From NCBI GenBank assembly GCA_021397835.1, contig JAJFZO010000604.1, positions 124,001 to 188,000 on the forward strand: a stretch of DNA of 64,000 nt. Reading direction: 5' to 3'. The stretch comes from Moringa oleifera. Taxonomy: Eukaryota > Streptophyta > Magnoliopsida > Brassicales > Moringaceae. Within the stretch, counting starts at the first letter, position 1, and the number at the start of each line of letters is the position of its first letter. Positions 26,211 through 38,270 of the stretch are shown piece after piece. Below the pieces are notes generated by a model. That model searched no databases and was not told the origin of the DNA. It was given only the letters and a program-made list of their open reading frames with translations. The position numbers and the translations under genes were made by a program.

Positions 26211-27614
26211 ATGAGTTGGAAGTTAGAGTTAATGCATTTTAAGGCATGAGTTATCAAGTTCGAATCAAATATAGTTATCTTGTGAAATTGGATTATTCGA
26301 TTTAAGCCTTCCCTGATTCTTTGATCAACAACATCATATATATTCAACACCATTCATTTGGGTTCAACACATTTACATTACATAGAATAGAAAACTTAAC
26401 ACACTGATTTAATTAATTACGTCACATAAAAATGTATATGAGACTACAAGAAAACTCATACGAAGTTATACAGGTAACCCAAAACACTTTACACACAACA
26501 ACAACTTCTTCTGCCTCACACGAAAAGCATTATACTTTTGACATAAAAAAACTACTTCACAGTTACACGAATTTAAAACATCTTACACAGACCTTGTTGC
26601 TTCAAGTCCATTACATAAACTTTAAAAAATACCTTCCAGGAAAATCAACTATTAAAATTATATGAATTAAACAACTGATGAATTAAACAGATGCTGATCC
26701 CACCATTACATGGATTATTGATAATAACATAACACGGAGTACTGTAAATCCTTACACGAGAAATTAATGCAGACCTGTGGACTTGATGTCACCCATAACG
26801 TTCCCACACTGACGCATCAACTCAAGCTCACACATAGATGCATCAAACCTAATACTCCCACACAAAGGCATCAAGCCTAGCTCTCTCACACAAAGGCATC
26901 AAACCCAATGTCTCATGTCAACGTAAAAAACATCAACAAAACCCAGTTACACCCACCTATGAAATCCATAACATCACTTAACAAAATTGATCACATTGTA
27001 CATCAAAACTCCCAGCCTTGGCATCAAAGCACCAACAAGGCTATTCGATACCTATTTCTCCAAGAACCTAACCACACTCAAAATGAATAATTAATAAAAG
27101 TGACATTTACCTTCACAAATTATGCTACCTTAGGTTCTCAACAAAGATAAAAATGAGAGCTTCCTCGTTTCAATTATAGGGATCATGGTAAATGAAGAAG
27201 AAATTTCATGAGAGTGGAGAAAAGATGGTGAAATAGTTGATGAAAGAAAAAAAAAAAGAAGAAGAAGAAGGTGCTCATTTGCTTTTTAAAGCGGCATTGG
27301 TTTATGTTTTTTAAAAATCGATGATATCTCTATCTCTCGTAAATATGTGTGTACCACGCGAGGGTTTATTATCTCATAATACTATATAAAAAAAAGTTAA
27401 TAAAACTAAATTTTTTTAAAAAGTTGATAGCAAAAAAAGATTAAAAATATTATTTTAAAAAAGATTATATAAGTTTCGATCCTATGTAAAAGAAAACAGT
27501 ACTAAAAAAAAGGATCTATGTCCTTTTGATCTTTTAGTCTCCGTGCTCGAGAGCCCATTGATCATCTAAGTTATATCCTCTTGACAGGATAGGAAAATTC
27601 AAAGGAGCTGAAGA
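26211..27614. other. Intergenic stretch with a short tandem repeat
   Basis: No gene is supported. It contains the short repeat at 26820-26905 and an A/GAA-rich run at about 27247-27272. Small open frames at 26432-26665 and 26908-27090 lack any recognisable pattern and have repetitive composition. Confidence 0.4.
26820..26905. repeat. Three-copy short tandem repeat
   Basis: CTCACACAWAGATGCATCAA-type units recur about every 30 bases (CACACATAGATGCATCAAACC, then CACACAAAGGCATCAAGCC, then CACACAAAGGCATCAAACC). The first copy is the most diverged. Confidence 0.7.
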
Positions 27615-28340
27615 TTGAAAGTGGGAAGTACTGATAATAATGGGAGTGATGAAAGTGAAATAGTTGAAAACTCTGTTCAAGGAACATTCAAGACGATCAG
27701 GGTCCTAAAACAGATGATGATTTTAAATAGGGAGATAGATATCTCTCAAGCAGTTTTAGCTGTATCAATGGTTATAGAAAATGAGCCTTATGCGGGCTAG
27801 GAGTTTGAATCTAAAGTAGAGTATAGCCATCCTTGGACACTTGGAAAAGGTTGGAGGAACAAGATTAATATTCAAAAAGTTGAGGAACACTATGAAAGTC
27901 TATTAAAGAATTAAGCACAAAATGGACAACGTGAGGGAGATAAAAATAAAGTTTCAGCATAGTTTTTCTCTTTTTTTAATGAAATACAGAATCAAGAACT
28001 TGCTAGAGAGGGTGATGCAGAATCGATTAAATTCTCTATTCCAACTAAGTGAGCTTTGAATGAACTATGAACATTGATCCAAATGTTATGGAGTTTAAAA
28101 TTAAGAGTTAATTGTACATGGCTTTAGACCCAAACTAGGGAATCATGCATGATAACATATCTTAACTCGATCTCTTGATATATTTTTCTTTCTTTTTAAA
28201 GAACCGATGACTGTATGAGATTTACCTTATCTTGCATTTTGTTATAGGATAATTGGCCTTGAATTGCCATTAGCTGAGCTACTTGTTGCAGCAGTCAAAC
28301 TAACCAAAGCCCAAATTGAAATATTTGTAAGAACACTTGC
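27615..28340 (+). pseudogene. Orphan gene fragments upstream of the copia element
   Basis: Two coding-like pieces lie on the plus strand. The first, 27615-27920, reads MKVGSTDNNGSDESEIVE... and contains IENEPYAG, a stop, then EFESKVEYSHPW; if the stop is damage, EPYAGxEFES weakly recalls the start of FAR1-type DNA-binding domains. The second, about 28250-28330, reads GLELPLAELLVAAVKLTKAQ after a splice-acceptor-like TTGTTATAG and ends at a donor-like GTAAGA. No frame joins them and no complete gene is visible. The FAR1 suggestion is weak. Confidence 0.3.
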
Positions 28341-28398
28341 TTTGTTTTATCATTTTAAAATGTTTTCTTAGTTTATTTTTATTTTGCATCAAAAATAA

Positions 28399-31300
28399 GT
28401 GTTAGAAGAATGGCTTGGGAACCTTGGTCTCGATGCTGCAAGAGGAAGAGAACATAGACTGCCTAACACCTTTACACAAGAAGAGAAGGTAGATGTTATG
28501 AAAAGGGCATATAACACCTTGATACTCAGCTTGAGTGATAAGGTTATATGTGAGGTTATAAAGCAAAAAAAAAAAAAAAAAAAAGAAAACAGCTGAGGTA
28601 TGGTTGAAATTAGAGCGCTTGTGTGTGAAAAAGACCTTGCCAGGTAGACTTTATTTGAAAGAGAATTTTTTCACATTTAAAATGTAAAAGGGTAAACTAC
28701 TACAAGATCATCTTAATTAGTTTACAAAACTTTGTTTAGAAATAAAAACATCAAAGTTGAGCATGAGGATAAGGACAAGGCACTACAACATAAGGGTTGT
28801 ATGTGAGAGGGAGATAAAAGAAGAGGGGTCAATCCTGGACTCCAAAATATGGTAGCAAAGGAAAACAAAAAAGTGGGAAAAGATCAAAATCGAAAAACTC
28901 ATTACATAAATGCTATCATTGTGGCAAAATAGGCCACATTAGAGGATTTTCTAAGCAACTAAAAAATAAGCAAAATGATGAGCGGCAAAACAAAGAAGCT
29001 GATGTAGCTGTGGTAATTGATTCATTTGAGGAAGGAGAAGTGTTGAATGTTCCAAAAATCAAAGTTAAAGAAGAACAGATATTGGATTCTGGGTGTACGT
29101 ATCATATGTGTCCCAAGGGACATTCATTTCTGGAATATTAAGCTATTGCGAAAAGCAAAGTAATCATGGAAAACAACCATGCATGCTCAATTGTTGGGAT
29201 TGGTTCAGTGGTATTCAAGCTTCATGATGAAACCATTAAGGTTCAAAAGGATCTTAGACATGTACCAGACTTAAGTAGTAATTTAAGTTTTCTTGGATCT
29301 TTAGACAACAAATGCTATATGTTAAAGGGTGAGAAGAGATAGCTAAAGATATTTAAAGGAGCTCTGGTTGTTCTTAAAGGCATTAAGCAAAATAGTTTGT
29401 ATGTATTGATGGATTCTACAATCACAAGTGTTACAGTAACATTTGCAGAAACAAGTCAAAGTGCTTTTCCATTGTGGCACATGCATTTGGGACATGCGAG
29501 TGAAGGTGGTCTGCACGAACTTCACAAACAAGGGTTCTTGGGAGAAGGTAAGTGTAGTGGTTTTGGTTTTCGTGAACACTGTATAATGGGAAAGCAACAT
29601 CAGATCAAGTTCTCAATCAAAGCATTGCATGAATCTAATGAAGTACTGGACTTCGTGCATGTTGATCTATAAAGGCTTGAGAGAGTTCCCTTACATGGAG
29701 GCAGCCACTTTTTTTTATCCATTGTAGATAGTTTCCATAGGAAAGTGTTGGTGTACATGCTCAGGAATAAAGATGACGACCACCAGAGATTTAAGGAATG
29801 GAAGGCTTTGGTTGAAACAACAATTCGCAAGAAGGTAAAGGCTTTAAGGACTGATAATGGCCTAGAATTTTGCAGCTGCTTGTTTAATCAATTGTGTAAA
29901 GAAGCTGGGGTCTTAAGGTAAAGATTAGTTTAAGCAACTCCATAAGAAAATGGTGTGGCCGAGAGAATGAATGGAACTTTCAGGGAGAGATTTAAATGTA
30001 TGTTGTATACTACTGGTTAATGCAAAGGTTTCTAGGGGAGAAGTAGTTGGTAACTACTACTTATTTGGTTACCAGGAGTCTATCTAAATCTATTGGACCA
30101 AAAACACTTGAAGAATTAGGGAGTGGCACACCTCCCAGCTTGTTTCATTTAAAAGTATTTGTGCTGCCCAATACACATCAAAGATTAAGAACATTGGATC
30201 CAAGCTCAGTTAAAGGAGTTTTTCAAGCATATCATGATAGTGTTAAGGGATACAAAATCATTATCAAGCAAGGAAATGGATTCAAGGCTTTAAATTTTAG
30301 AGATGTTATCTTCAATGAAACATATATGCCTTATGCTAAAGAAAAGGCTAGCTTAGCAAATCATAATAAGTTTTATGATGTAATAAAAATACCTGAGATA
30401 TTTGGAGTTCAGGTGGAGTCGGTTGTGAGGCAAGTTCAATCTACCACATTTCTTGATAACTTGAAAGATGATAGAAGCAACTCGGCAATAAGTCAGAGTC
30501 AAACAAGCAGGCATAAAGAAGATCTTGATGATGAAAATCATGATGCTAATCAACTGAGACATTATTAGCTAGCAAGGGACAAAACAAGGAGATCTACAAG
30601 ACCTCCCAGCAGCTTCTAATCACAGAATCCCATTTTAGTAAAGTAGAAGATAATGATCAAATTTTGCAGAACAGTTTATAGAACATGAACCTGTCAATCA
30701 TAAAGAGGCAATGACATGCCAAACACTCTGAATACTAGTTGGCAGTTATGTAAGAAGAAATGAAGCCTTTAACTAATGAAACTTGAAAAATTATTGATAA
30801 ACTAGAGGTAAGAAAGTGACTGATTTTAAATGGATCTTCATGCTTAAGGAGGGAGATACAATTGGTTCTAAGAGGTTTAAGGCCAAACTTGTTGCAAAAG
30901 ATTTTTCTCAAGTGGCTAGTATTGATTATAATGATGTATTCTCCCCTGTGGTTAAGTACAAGACTATAATATTGGTGCTTATAAATGTTGCCTTGGGAGG
31001 ATGAAAATAGAATAGATGGATGTCAAAATAGCATTCCTTCATGGTAAGCTTAAAGAGATCATTTACATGAGCAACCAAAAGGGTTTTAGTTAAAAGGCAA
31101 GGAGCACAAAGTTTGCTTACTCAAAAGGTCACTCTATTGTTTGAAGCAATTACCAAGATAGTGGTATAAAAGGTTTGACTCCTATGTTCTTCAACAAAGT
31201 TCGTAAGGAGCACCACCAAGAGCAAGAAGCAAATAATTTGAGTCAAGAGAATGTTAATCAGAGAATTTGATAGGAAGGACATGAGGGAGGCAAAGAAGAT

Positions 31301-32211
31301 TTTAAGCATTAACGTTGAAAGGACAAAGCAAGGCATTGGTTAAGGTTATATCAACAACTCTATCTTCAGAAAGTGTTATCAAAATTTAAAATGGATTAAG
31401 CATAAGGAGTTAGCCACTTCAAGCTTTCAGCCAAGTCTCTTAAAACAAATGGTCAGTGTCCCATACTCAAGTGCAATAGGCTTTCTAATGTTTGCAATCG
31501 TATATAGTAGACTAGATTTAGCCTTTTCATTAAGTGTCTTGAGCAGATACATGGCTAATCTGGGCAAGGAACATTGGCTAGCTATTAAATAGCTACATAG
31601 ATATATAAAGAATACTACTAATTATGGTTTGATCTATCAAAAAAAGGACATTAAGCAAAAAGGATTTGTAGGCTTTGCAGATTCAGATTTTGCAGGTGAT
31701 AAAGATAAAAGGTCTTTGTTTGCATATGTTTTCTTGTTTAATGGATTTTGCATTAGTTGGAAAGCTCAACTTCAATCGGTGATAGCTTCATCGAGTACTG
31801 AAGTTAAATGTATGGCGATGTCTGAAGTTGTAAAGAAGCAAGCTGGCTTGTTGGTTTGCTTGGAGGAAACCAAACTGAGTTCTAAAAAGGTGAAGGTATT
31901 TAGTGATTCTCAATTAGCAATTCATTCATGCAAAAATCCATATATCATGGAAGATCAAAGTATTTTGATGTTTAGTATCACTTTGTTTGTGAAATGGTTA
32001 AGAATGGTAAAATTCAGCTAGATAAAGTCATGACTTATGAAAATCTGTGTCACATGGCAACCAAAGTTGTGCCTTCCTCTAAGCTAGAAAAATGTCTTAT
32101 TCTTTTAAGCATCAGAACTAGATGATATACTTAGCAGTTTGGGTCATTAACAAGCAATAGGTTTAAGGTGTTTTTTCATTGATGTGTTTATAGGAATCAA
32201 GATGGAGATCA
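28399..32211 (+). mobile_element. Broken Ty1/copia element 1 (Tnt1-like), 5' end missing
   Basis: Remains of one gag-pol frame occur in the usual copia order. Gag starts abruptly at WLGNLGLDA (about 28405), lacking its N-terminus and any upstream LTR. A zinc knuckle CYHCGKIGH near 28914 has lost its last Cys. The protease motif ILDSGCTYHMCP is near 29080. The pre-integrase HMHLGH lies near 29480, and the integrase core has TDNGLEF near 29855 and ENGVAERMN near 29950. RT begins at 30816 ([23 protein letters not shown]), but I cannot find the YVDD catalytic motif. RNase H follows at 31629-32021 (GFADSDFAGDKDKRS, ASSSTEVKCMA). Stops and frameshifts are scattered throughout, and a 20-base A run at 28566-28585 interrupts gag. 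A polypurine-like AAGATGGAGAT closes it at about 32199-32209. It cannot be autonomous. Confidence 0.9.
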
Positions 32212-32971
32212 TTAGTAGAATGCTTCTAAAAAAAATCCTACCTCATTGAAGCTTCTGTTTTTTGAAATGTTTTTAAGTGCAGTTTTTTAAAGTCTTCTTT
32301 AAGATGACCTAGAAAGTTTGATGTGGCCTTTCTTAAGACACGTATGAAGCATATTTCACTGGGAATAAAAAGTACTTTCTAGCTGTGCATAGTTGACCAA
32401 ATCAGCAACAAAAGAAAGGAGCAGATTTCAGAAAGCTACAGCACCGCAAGGTGATGTTATTGGTCAGATTTCAAAGAGCAACATGTAGGTTACTTACCAA
32501 GGCTAGTAGGGGATGCATAATCTATACTTAGGGGATTTTATGTGGTTTCTTGTACTAGAAAGAGGGTAAGAGTAATATATCAGCAAGAGGGCCAAACATT
32601 AGGTTAGAGAGGGGTGAGAGCGATGCTCTAGTTTTTCCCTGTAACCTAGAAAAACTTTGTCTTTTAGAATTAGTGAAAGGTCTTGGTCCTTTTGCTTGTT
32701 GGAGATAATTCATGGATGTTGGCTCATACTGAATCATATAAATTCCTCTTTGCTTATTCCTTACATTTATTCTTAATACTTTCTTTGTGCTCTTGCTTGA
32801 TGGATGTATTCTGTTATGAAGAATAAAGTTAGAGAGCTATTTGTTGTTATTTAATCAAGCTGCTCTTCCATTCTTTTTTGCTTTACTGGTTTTTTTGGTT
32901 AAAATATGTTTATCTTATCACATCTTATTGTTGAATCCTATTGATATATAAAAGATTTGAGTCTTCCGACA
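32212..32971 (+). repeat. Probable copia LTR shared by the two elements
   Basis: This non-coding segment of about 760 bases lies between the polypurine-like tract of element 1 and the primer-binding site of element 2, where an LTR is expected. It ends in CA just before TGGTATCAAAGC. The left boundary is approximate because the terminal TG is decayed or shifted. No second copy of this sequence was noticed at 28.1-28.4 kb or after 35.33 kb. Confidence 0.6.
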
Positions 32972-32972
32972 G

Positions 32973-32984
32973 TGGTATCAAAGC
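32973..32984 (+). other. Retrotransposon primer-binding site
   Basis: TGGTATCAAAGC differs by one base from the common copia site TGGTATCAGAGC, which is complementary to the 3' end of initiator Met-tRNA. It directly follows the LTR end and lies about 40 bases before the gag ATG of element 2. Confidence 0.8.
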
Positions 32985-33025
32985 TGCATTAGTGATAGCT
33001 CAGTAGGTTTCCTAGTTTGTATAAA

Positions 33026-35325
33026 ATGACATCATCTGCTATAAAATATGATGTTAAGAAGTTTAATGGCTCAAATGATTTTAGCCTTTGGAAGATCAAG
33101 ATGTGGTCATGGCTTCAGAACCTTGGTCTTGATGCTACACTAGGTGGAGAACATAGATTGCCCAAAACCCTTACAAAAGAGGAGAAGACAGATGTTATGA
33201 AAAGGACATATAACACCATGATACCCAACATGAGTGACAAGTTAGAGAGTTTGTATATGACCAAGACCTTGTCCTGCAGACTTTATTTAAAGGAGAAGTT
33301 TTCCAAATTTAAAATAAAAGAAGGTAAACCACTACAGGATCATGTTTATGAGCTTATAAAACTTTGTTTAAACCTGAAAAATATCCAAGTTGAGTACGAG
33401 GATGAGGACAAGGCACTAGTCTGGTTGTACTCTTTACTTAGGTCCTGCGAGACCTTTGTTGATATACTTGAGATACACTTATTTTAGAAGATGTAGTTGG
33501 AGCTCTAAATGCTAAAGAGTTAAAGAAGCAAAGCTAATTCAAAAGAAGCAGAAATAAAAGGCATGTATGTGAAAGGCAGATCAGAGAAGAGGAGTCAATC
33601 CTGGACTCTTAGAGATGGTAGCAAAGGAAAACAAAGAAATAACAAGAGATCAAAATCCAGAAACTCATCACGTAAATGTTATCATTGTGGCAAAATAGGC
33701 CACATTTGAAGATTCTGTAAGGAACTGTAAAAGAAGCAAAATGATCAGCAACAAAACAAAGAAGCTAATGCAGTTGTGGTATCATATTCATTTGACGAAT
33801 GAGAAGTATTAAATGTTTCGAAAATCAAAGTTCAAGAAGAATGGATATTGGATTTTGGGTGCACATATCATATGTGTCCTAGTAGACATTCCTTTCTAAA
33901 ATATCAACCTATTGCTGAAAGCAAAGTAATAAAGGGAAACAACCATGCATACATAGTTATAGGGATTGCTATGTGGCATTCAAGCTTCATGATGGAACCA
34001 CTAAGGTTCTAAAAGAAGTTAGACATGTACCAGACTTAAGAGGAATTTAATTTCTCTTGGATCTCTAGACAATAAAAGCTATATGTTCAAGGGTGAGAAG
34101 GGACAGCTAAAGATATTTAAAGGGGCTCAAGATGTTTTGAATGCCATTAAGCTAATGGCTTGTATTTATTGATGTGTTCTGCAATCACAGGTGTCGCTGC
34201 AACAGTTACAAAAATAAATCAAAGTGTTGCTCAATTATGGCATAGGAATTTGGGACATATGAGTGAAGCTAGTCCAAAGGAACTTCACAATTAAAGGCGA
34301 CTAGGAGAAGGTAAGTTTAGTGGTTGGTTTTTTTGAACACTGTATAATAGGAAAGCAATGTCGAATCAAGTTCTCAAACATGGCAATGCACAAATCTAAA
34401 GAAGTATTAGACTATGTGAGTACTGATCTGTAGGGGCCTGAGAAAGTTCCCATACATGGAAGCTGCCACTATTTTTTATCCATTGTAGATGATTTTAGTA
34501 GGAAAACGTGATTGTATATGCTCAGGATTAAAGATGAATGCTACCAGAGATTTAAGAAATGGAAGGCTTTTGTTGAAACAGCAACATGCAAGAAGCTAAA
34601 GGCCTTAAGGACTGATAATGGCCTCGAATTTTGCATTGCCTTGTTTGATCAATTATGTAAAGAAGTTGGGGTCTTAAGGCACAAATCACTTAGAGCAACT
34701 CCACAACGAAATGATGTGGCAGGGAGAATGAATAGATGAGGGAGAGAGTTAGATCTATGTTGTATACTGCTAGTTTATCCAAAGGTTTTTGGGGAGACGC
34801 AGTTGTAACTATTGCTTATTTAGTTAATAGGTGTCCATTTAAAGCTATTTAACTAAAATCACGTGAAGAATTATGGACTGGTAGGCCTCCCAGCTTGTCT
34901 CATTTAAAAGTATTTTCTTATGCACATCAAAGATTAGGAAAATTAGAGCCAAGTTCAGTTAAAGTAGTTTTTCTAGGATATCTTAAGGGTGTTAAGAGAT
35001 GCAAAATTTAGATCAAGCAAAGAAATGGACTTAAGACTCTGATTCCCAGAGATGTTATCTTCAATGGAACTTGTATGCCTCATGCTAAAGAAAAGGCCAG
35101 CTCAGCCAATCATAATAAGTCTGATGAAGCAGTAGAAATAACTAAGAGATTCAGAGTTGAGGTGGAACCTGTTATGAGGCAAATTCAATCTGCCACACTT
35201 ACTGGTAACCTGAAAATTGATAGAAGCAGCTCAAAAAAAAAAAAAAAAAAAGTCAAACTCAAACAAGTGTGGCATAAAGAAAATCCTGGTGATGAAAATT
35301 ATGATATTGACCAGCTGAGAGTTTA
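33026..35325 (+). mobile_element. Broken Ty1/copia element 2 (Tnt1-like), 3' half missing
   Basis: Gag begins at the ATG at 33026 (MTSSAIKYDVKKFNGSNDF) and stays open to 33487, matching the Tnt1-type gag layout with SLYMTKTL and LYLKEKF. The zinc knuckle CYHCGKIGH near 33677 is followed by a stop. The protease motif reads ILDFGCTYHMCP, with Ser of DSG changed to Phe. A pre-integrase region lies near 34240, and integrase parts with TDNGLEF at about 34612 and a changed VAGRMN where VAERMN is expected. A poly-A run interrupts it at about 35234-35251. Sequence like element 1 ends near 35325, just before RT would begin, so RT, RNase H and the 3' LTR are absent. Relative to element 1 it lacks the gag stretch around VICEVIKQ. 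Confidence 0.9.
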
Positions 35326-35390
35326 AGTTTCTTCATTACTTTTGCATTTTGTGATTGCTGCACAAAATGAATTTAAGAATATAAACTCAA

Positions 35391-35421
<31 letters not shown>

Positions 35422-36194
35422 CTTTATTTAAATCAATTTGGAAAAATTTAAAAATTTTTCAAGAGTAATTTAAAACTGACAAAAAGTTGCTATTTATTAA
35501 AAAAAATTAAAAATTACAACTTTACAAAAAAATACTAAAATTTTCTCTTTTTTCTCTATATTCTTTATTTCTTTCCTCCATTCGGTACAATCTGACTGGT
35601 AAATAGCAAAAACCAGATCCTTTCCATGGGAATCAAGATGGTACTTTCAAGTTCATGGCTTTGCTAGATTTATTTCAGACCAACTTTTTAATAAACCATG
35701 ATATAAGAAGGTTCTGTATTCTAAAGGATTTTCATGTACAGGGAACATCCATGCATGTTTCAATCCAATTTAGCTTCTTGGCTGATCCATATATCAGTTT
35801 ATCCAATGACCACATAAAAAGCTCAACTAGAATGTACAATTCATCAAATTACTTGCTTCATAAACAAAAACTAGTATACAGTTTTTCATAACATAGTGAT
35901 ACAATATATCCAAGACAAGATCAGCACAAGCCAACTCTTATGCATGGAAATAAACTAGGCAAGGGTAATTTTAATTTCTTTCGTGTTAAGAACAACTCTT
36001 TTTATTAGTGCCTTATGAGGCTATTGAATCATTCTTCATCATTGTGATCTCTTTCTTATGTTGCATTTCCATTAAAACTAGAAATAAGCTCTGCTTTAGA
36101 TGATTTAAATTGCAATCTCTCATACAATCTGGAACCAACAAGAAGAAGCTTACACTATCCAAAAGTTAAGAGTCTCTCTGAGCTTCTCGTAGTT
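35326..36194. other. Spacer, probably the 3' flank of the next minus-strand gene
   Basis: No gene is supported. Apart from the AT run it is unremarkable AT-rich sequence. The part next to 36195 would be the 3' UTR of the minus-strand terminal exon that follows. Confidence 0.4.
35392..35417. repeat. AT dinucleotide microsatellite
   Basis: An uninterrupted AT run of about 13 units lies just downstream of copia element 2. Confidence 0.95.
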
Positions 36195-36399
36195 CTATCT
36201 CTGCTGAATGTAGATGGCAGCTGCAAAGAGAATTGCAGTAACAGTTATGATGATATCTCCAGGCTTGGAGTAGAAATCCAGACTTGGATCGACAAATTCG
36301 TTTTCTGCAGCAAAGTATGGACTCAGAACAGATGCTCTAATGTCGTCATAAGCATGAGGGAAAAGCTTGAGTGTTGTGATGCCAAGGAAGTATAGTTTT
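36195..36399 (-). CDS. Terminal exon of an unidentified gene with a C-terminal membrane segment
   Basis: A clean acceptor (CCACTCAG/A) at 36400 opens a frame of 67 codons ending in TAG at 36195. The peptide runs KLYFLGITTLKLFPHAYDDI, then SVLSPYFAAENEFVDPSLDF, then a hydrophobic stretch IIITVTAILFAAAIYI ending in QQR. This looks like a real coding exon: it has an open frame, balanced composition and a well-placed C-terminal transmembrane helix. I do not recognise the family. Upstream exons should lie at higher coordinates, yet from about 36530 the sequence is the SnRK2-derived array, so the gene is either cut by the array or has the array inside an intron. Confidence 0.55.
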
Positions 36400-36643
36400 C
36401 TGAGTGGTTTGCAATCAATCTACCGCATTAAATTACTGATGACTTGAGGAAGCAAAAAATGATCTTAAATAAGACTAATCAGCTTTCCATCCTTGCATCG
36501 TGTTAGAGCTAGCTAGAGTATCTACGTATCTCTATTTCAATCTAAATATTTCTCAAGGGTTAGATACAGAGCACAGATTAAAGAACAACGAAGGACTATG
36601 AAGAGAAAAATGATACTAGAAAAATGCAGAGAATTATGTGTAT

Positions 36644-37310
36644 AATCTTGCAATCATATTCTCTTTTGGATAGGACCTTATGAGTTATGTAAGCTGGTGT
36701 TCCTACAGTGTATTTTGGTTGACAACATAACACTGCTGATTACAAAATCAAGTAAATATAGTAAGTAAAGAGGTCATAATCAAATTTGATCTCTGTTATA
36801 GTCTTGTGGCATTCATAATCTGAAGATTACGTTTAAGTGCCCAAAATCATATATCTTGATACGAGGAGCTATGCTACCATCTAGCAAGATATCTTCGAGC
36901 TTAAGATCACTATGATCAATTTGTTGTAAAAAATAAATCTTTTAACCGAGATGGATTATAAGAGAAAGAAAAACAAAGCAAATTAAAGAGAAAGGCTAAA
37001 TGAAACCAAAGAATGATGGTTGAAGTTCAAACCATTGAATGACAACAACTCACTCCCCGTATTAGTTGCTAACCTTATCTATAAAAAATGAATGGAGGAA
37101 TTAGGGAACAAAAGAGTAAACTTTCATGTTTCGTAAAACATATAGGTATAAGAGAAATTTGACTATATAAATAAATAAGTGAATATGGCATTCTCACCTA
37201 TTTACATTACCTCATCCTTGTTAAATCTGCACGCATAGCATATTCTCTCGAAGAGTTCTTCTTCCACAGCATACACCATGGCAATGGCCAGATGAGTAAG
37301 AGTTGGTAGG
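36644..37310 (-). pseudogene. SnRK2 pseudogene fragment, array unit 1 (left-truncated)
   Basis: Three kinase exons remain. At about 37211-37310 is the hinge/alpha-D exon, here with the start ATG-less LAIA and an altered core where others read [11 protein letters not shown]. At about 36835-36925 the catalytic loop reads HSDLKLED instead of HRDLKLEN, followed by DFGHL. At about 36644-36740 the activation segment reads [20 protein letters not shown], keeping GTPAY but losing the APE triplet. Everything after the activation segment is missing because the array ends near 36530. Confidence 0.85.
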
Positions 37311-37513
37311 ATCACAAAAAAAGATCATTCCATATAAAAAAGAATTAAACTAAATTATTAGAGGGCTAAGTTGTCTTGCTGAATCACATAAAAAAAACAA
37401 AACACATAGTTAATGTAGATCCTAATCCAGCATAGAAAAAAAAGGTTATTTCAGAAAAGTGAGCAGCAGTTTCTTCGAGCTACAAAAATAACTAACCTGA
37501 AGTTTGAAACCAA

Positions 37514-38265
37514 TTACTGCTAGATTAGTCCTACTGCTAAATTATTACTATTGCTAATCCTAAATTATTTCTATCACTATCACAAGAATACCGCTACTGT
37601 TGCTGCTACATCCAGAATATGTCTACAATGAGACTACTCTAATAGCTAAATTACTTCTAGTGCTAGATTACTGCTTACTGCTACTACTGCTATTACTTCT
37701 AAATTATGGCTACTCCTAGATAATAGTTACTTTTATTGCTAGATTACTATTACTGCTAAATTATTACTACTGCTTGTGCTAAATTATTTCTATTGCTACT
37801 ACAAGAATACCAATACTGCTGCTGTTACTACATTTGGAATACGCCTACTACTAGACTACTCAAATAGCTAAATTACTACTACTAATAGATAATTGCTTGT
37901 GCTGCTACTACTACTACTACAACTTCTCGATTATGGCTATCACTAGACTACAGTTACTCCTACTGCTACATTATTGTTATTGCTAAATTATTACTATTAT
38001 TACTGTTTAAGTGCTATTGCTACTAGATTACTGAAAGATTAGTGCTACTACAACTGTTAGATCCGTGCGAGTCCGATTACTCTCCTAGATTAGTTCAACT
38101 ACAACTGCTAGATTCGTGTGAGTGTTATTGCCCTACTAGGTTATAGCTATTGCCATTGCTAGATTACTACCATTGATAGATTACTCTGCCAGTTTATTGC
38201 TACAGCTGCAGCCACTACTACTGCATGATCAATGTTACTATTGCTGCTAGATCAATGCTACCTAA
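37514..38265. repeat. CTA/CTG-rich imperfect repeat block, unit 1
   Basis: The longest block, about 750 bases. It is made of irregular CTACTG, CTATTG and GCTAGATTACTG-like words with no fixed period, so it is not a classic minisatellite. Confidence 0.85.
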
Positions 38266-38270
38266 GTAAC

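Noticed and set aside
29343..29830. Minus-strand open frames over the copia integrase
   Set aside because: They are shadows of the plus-strand pol frame.
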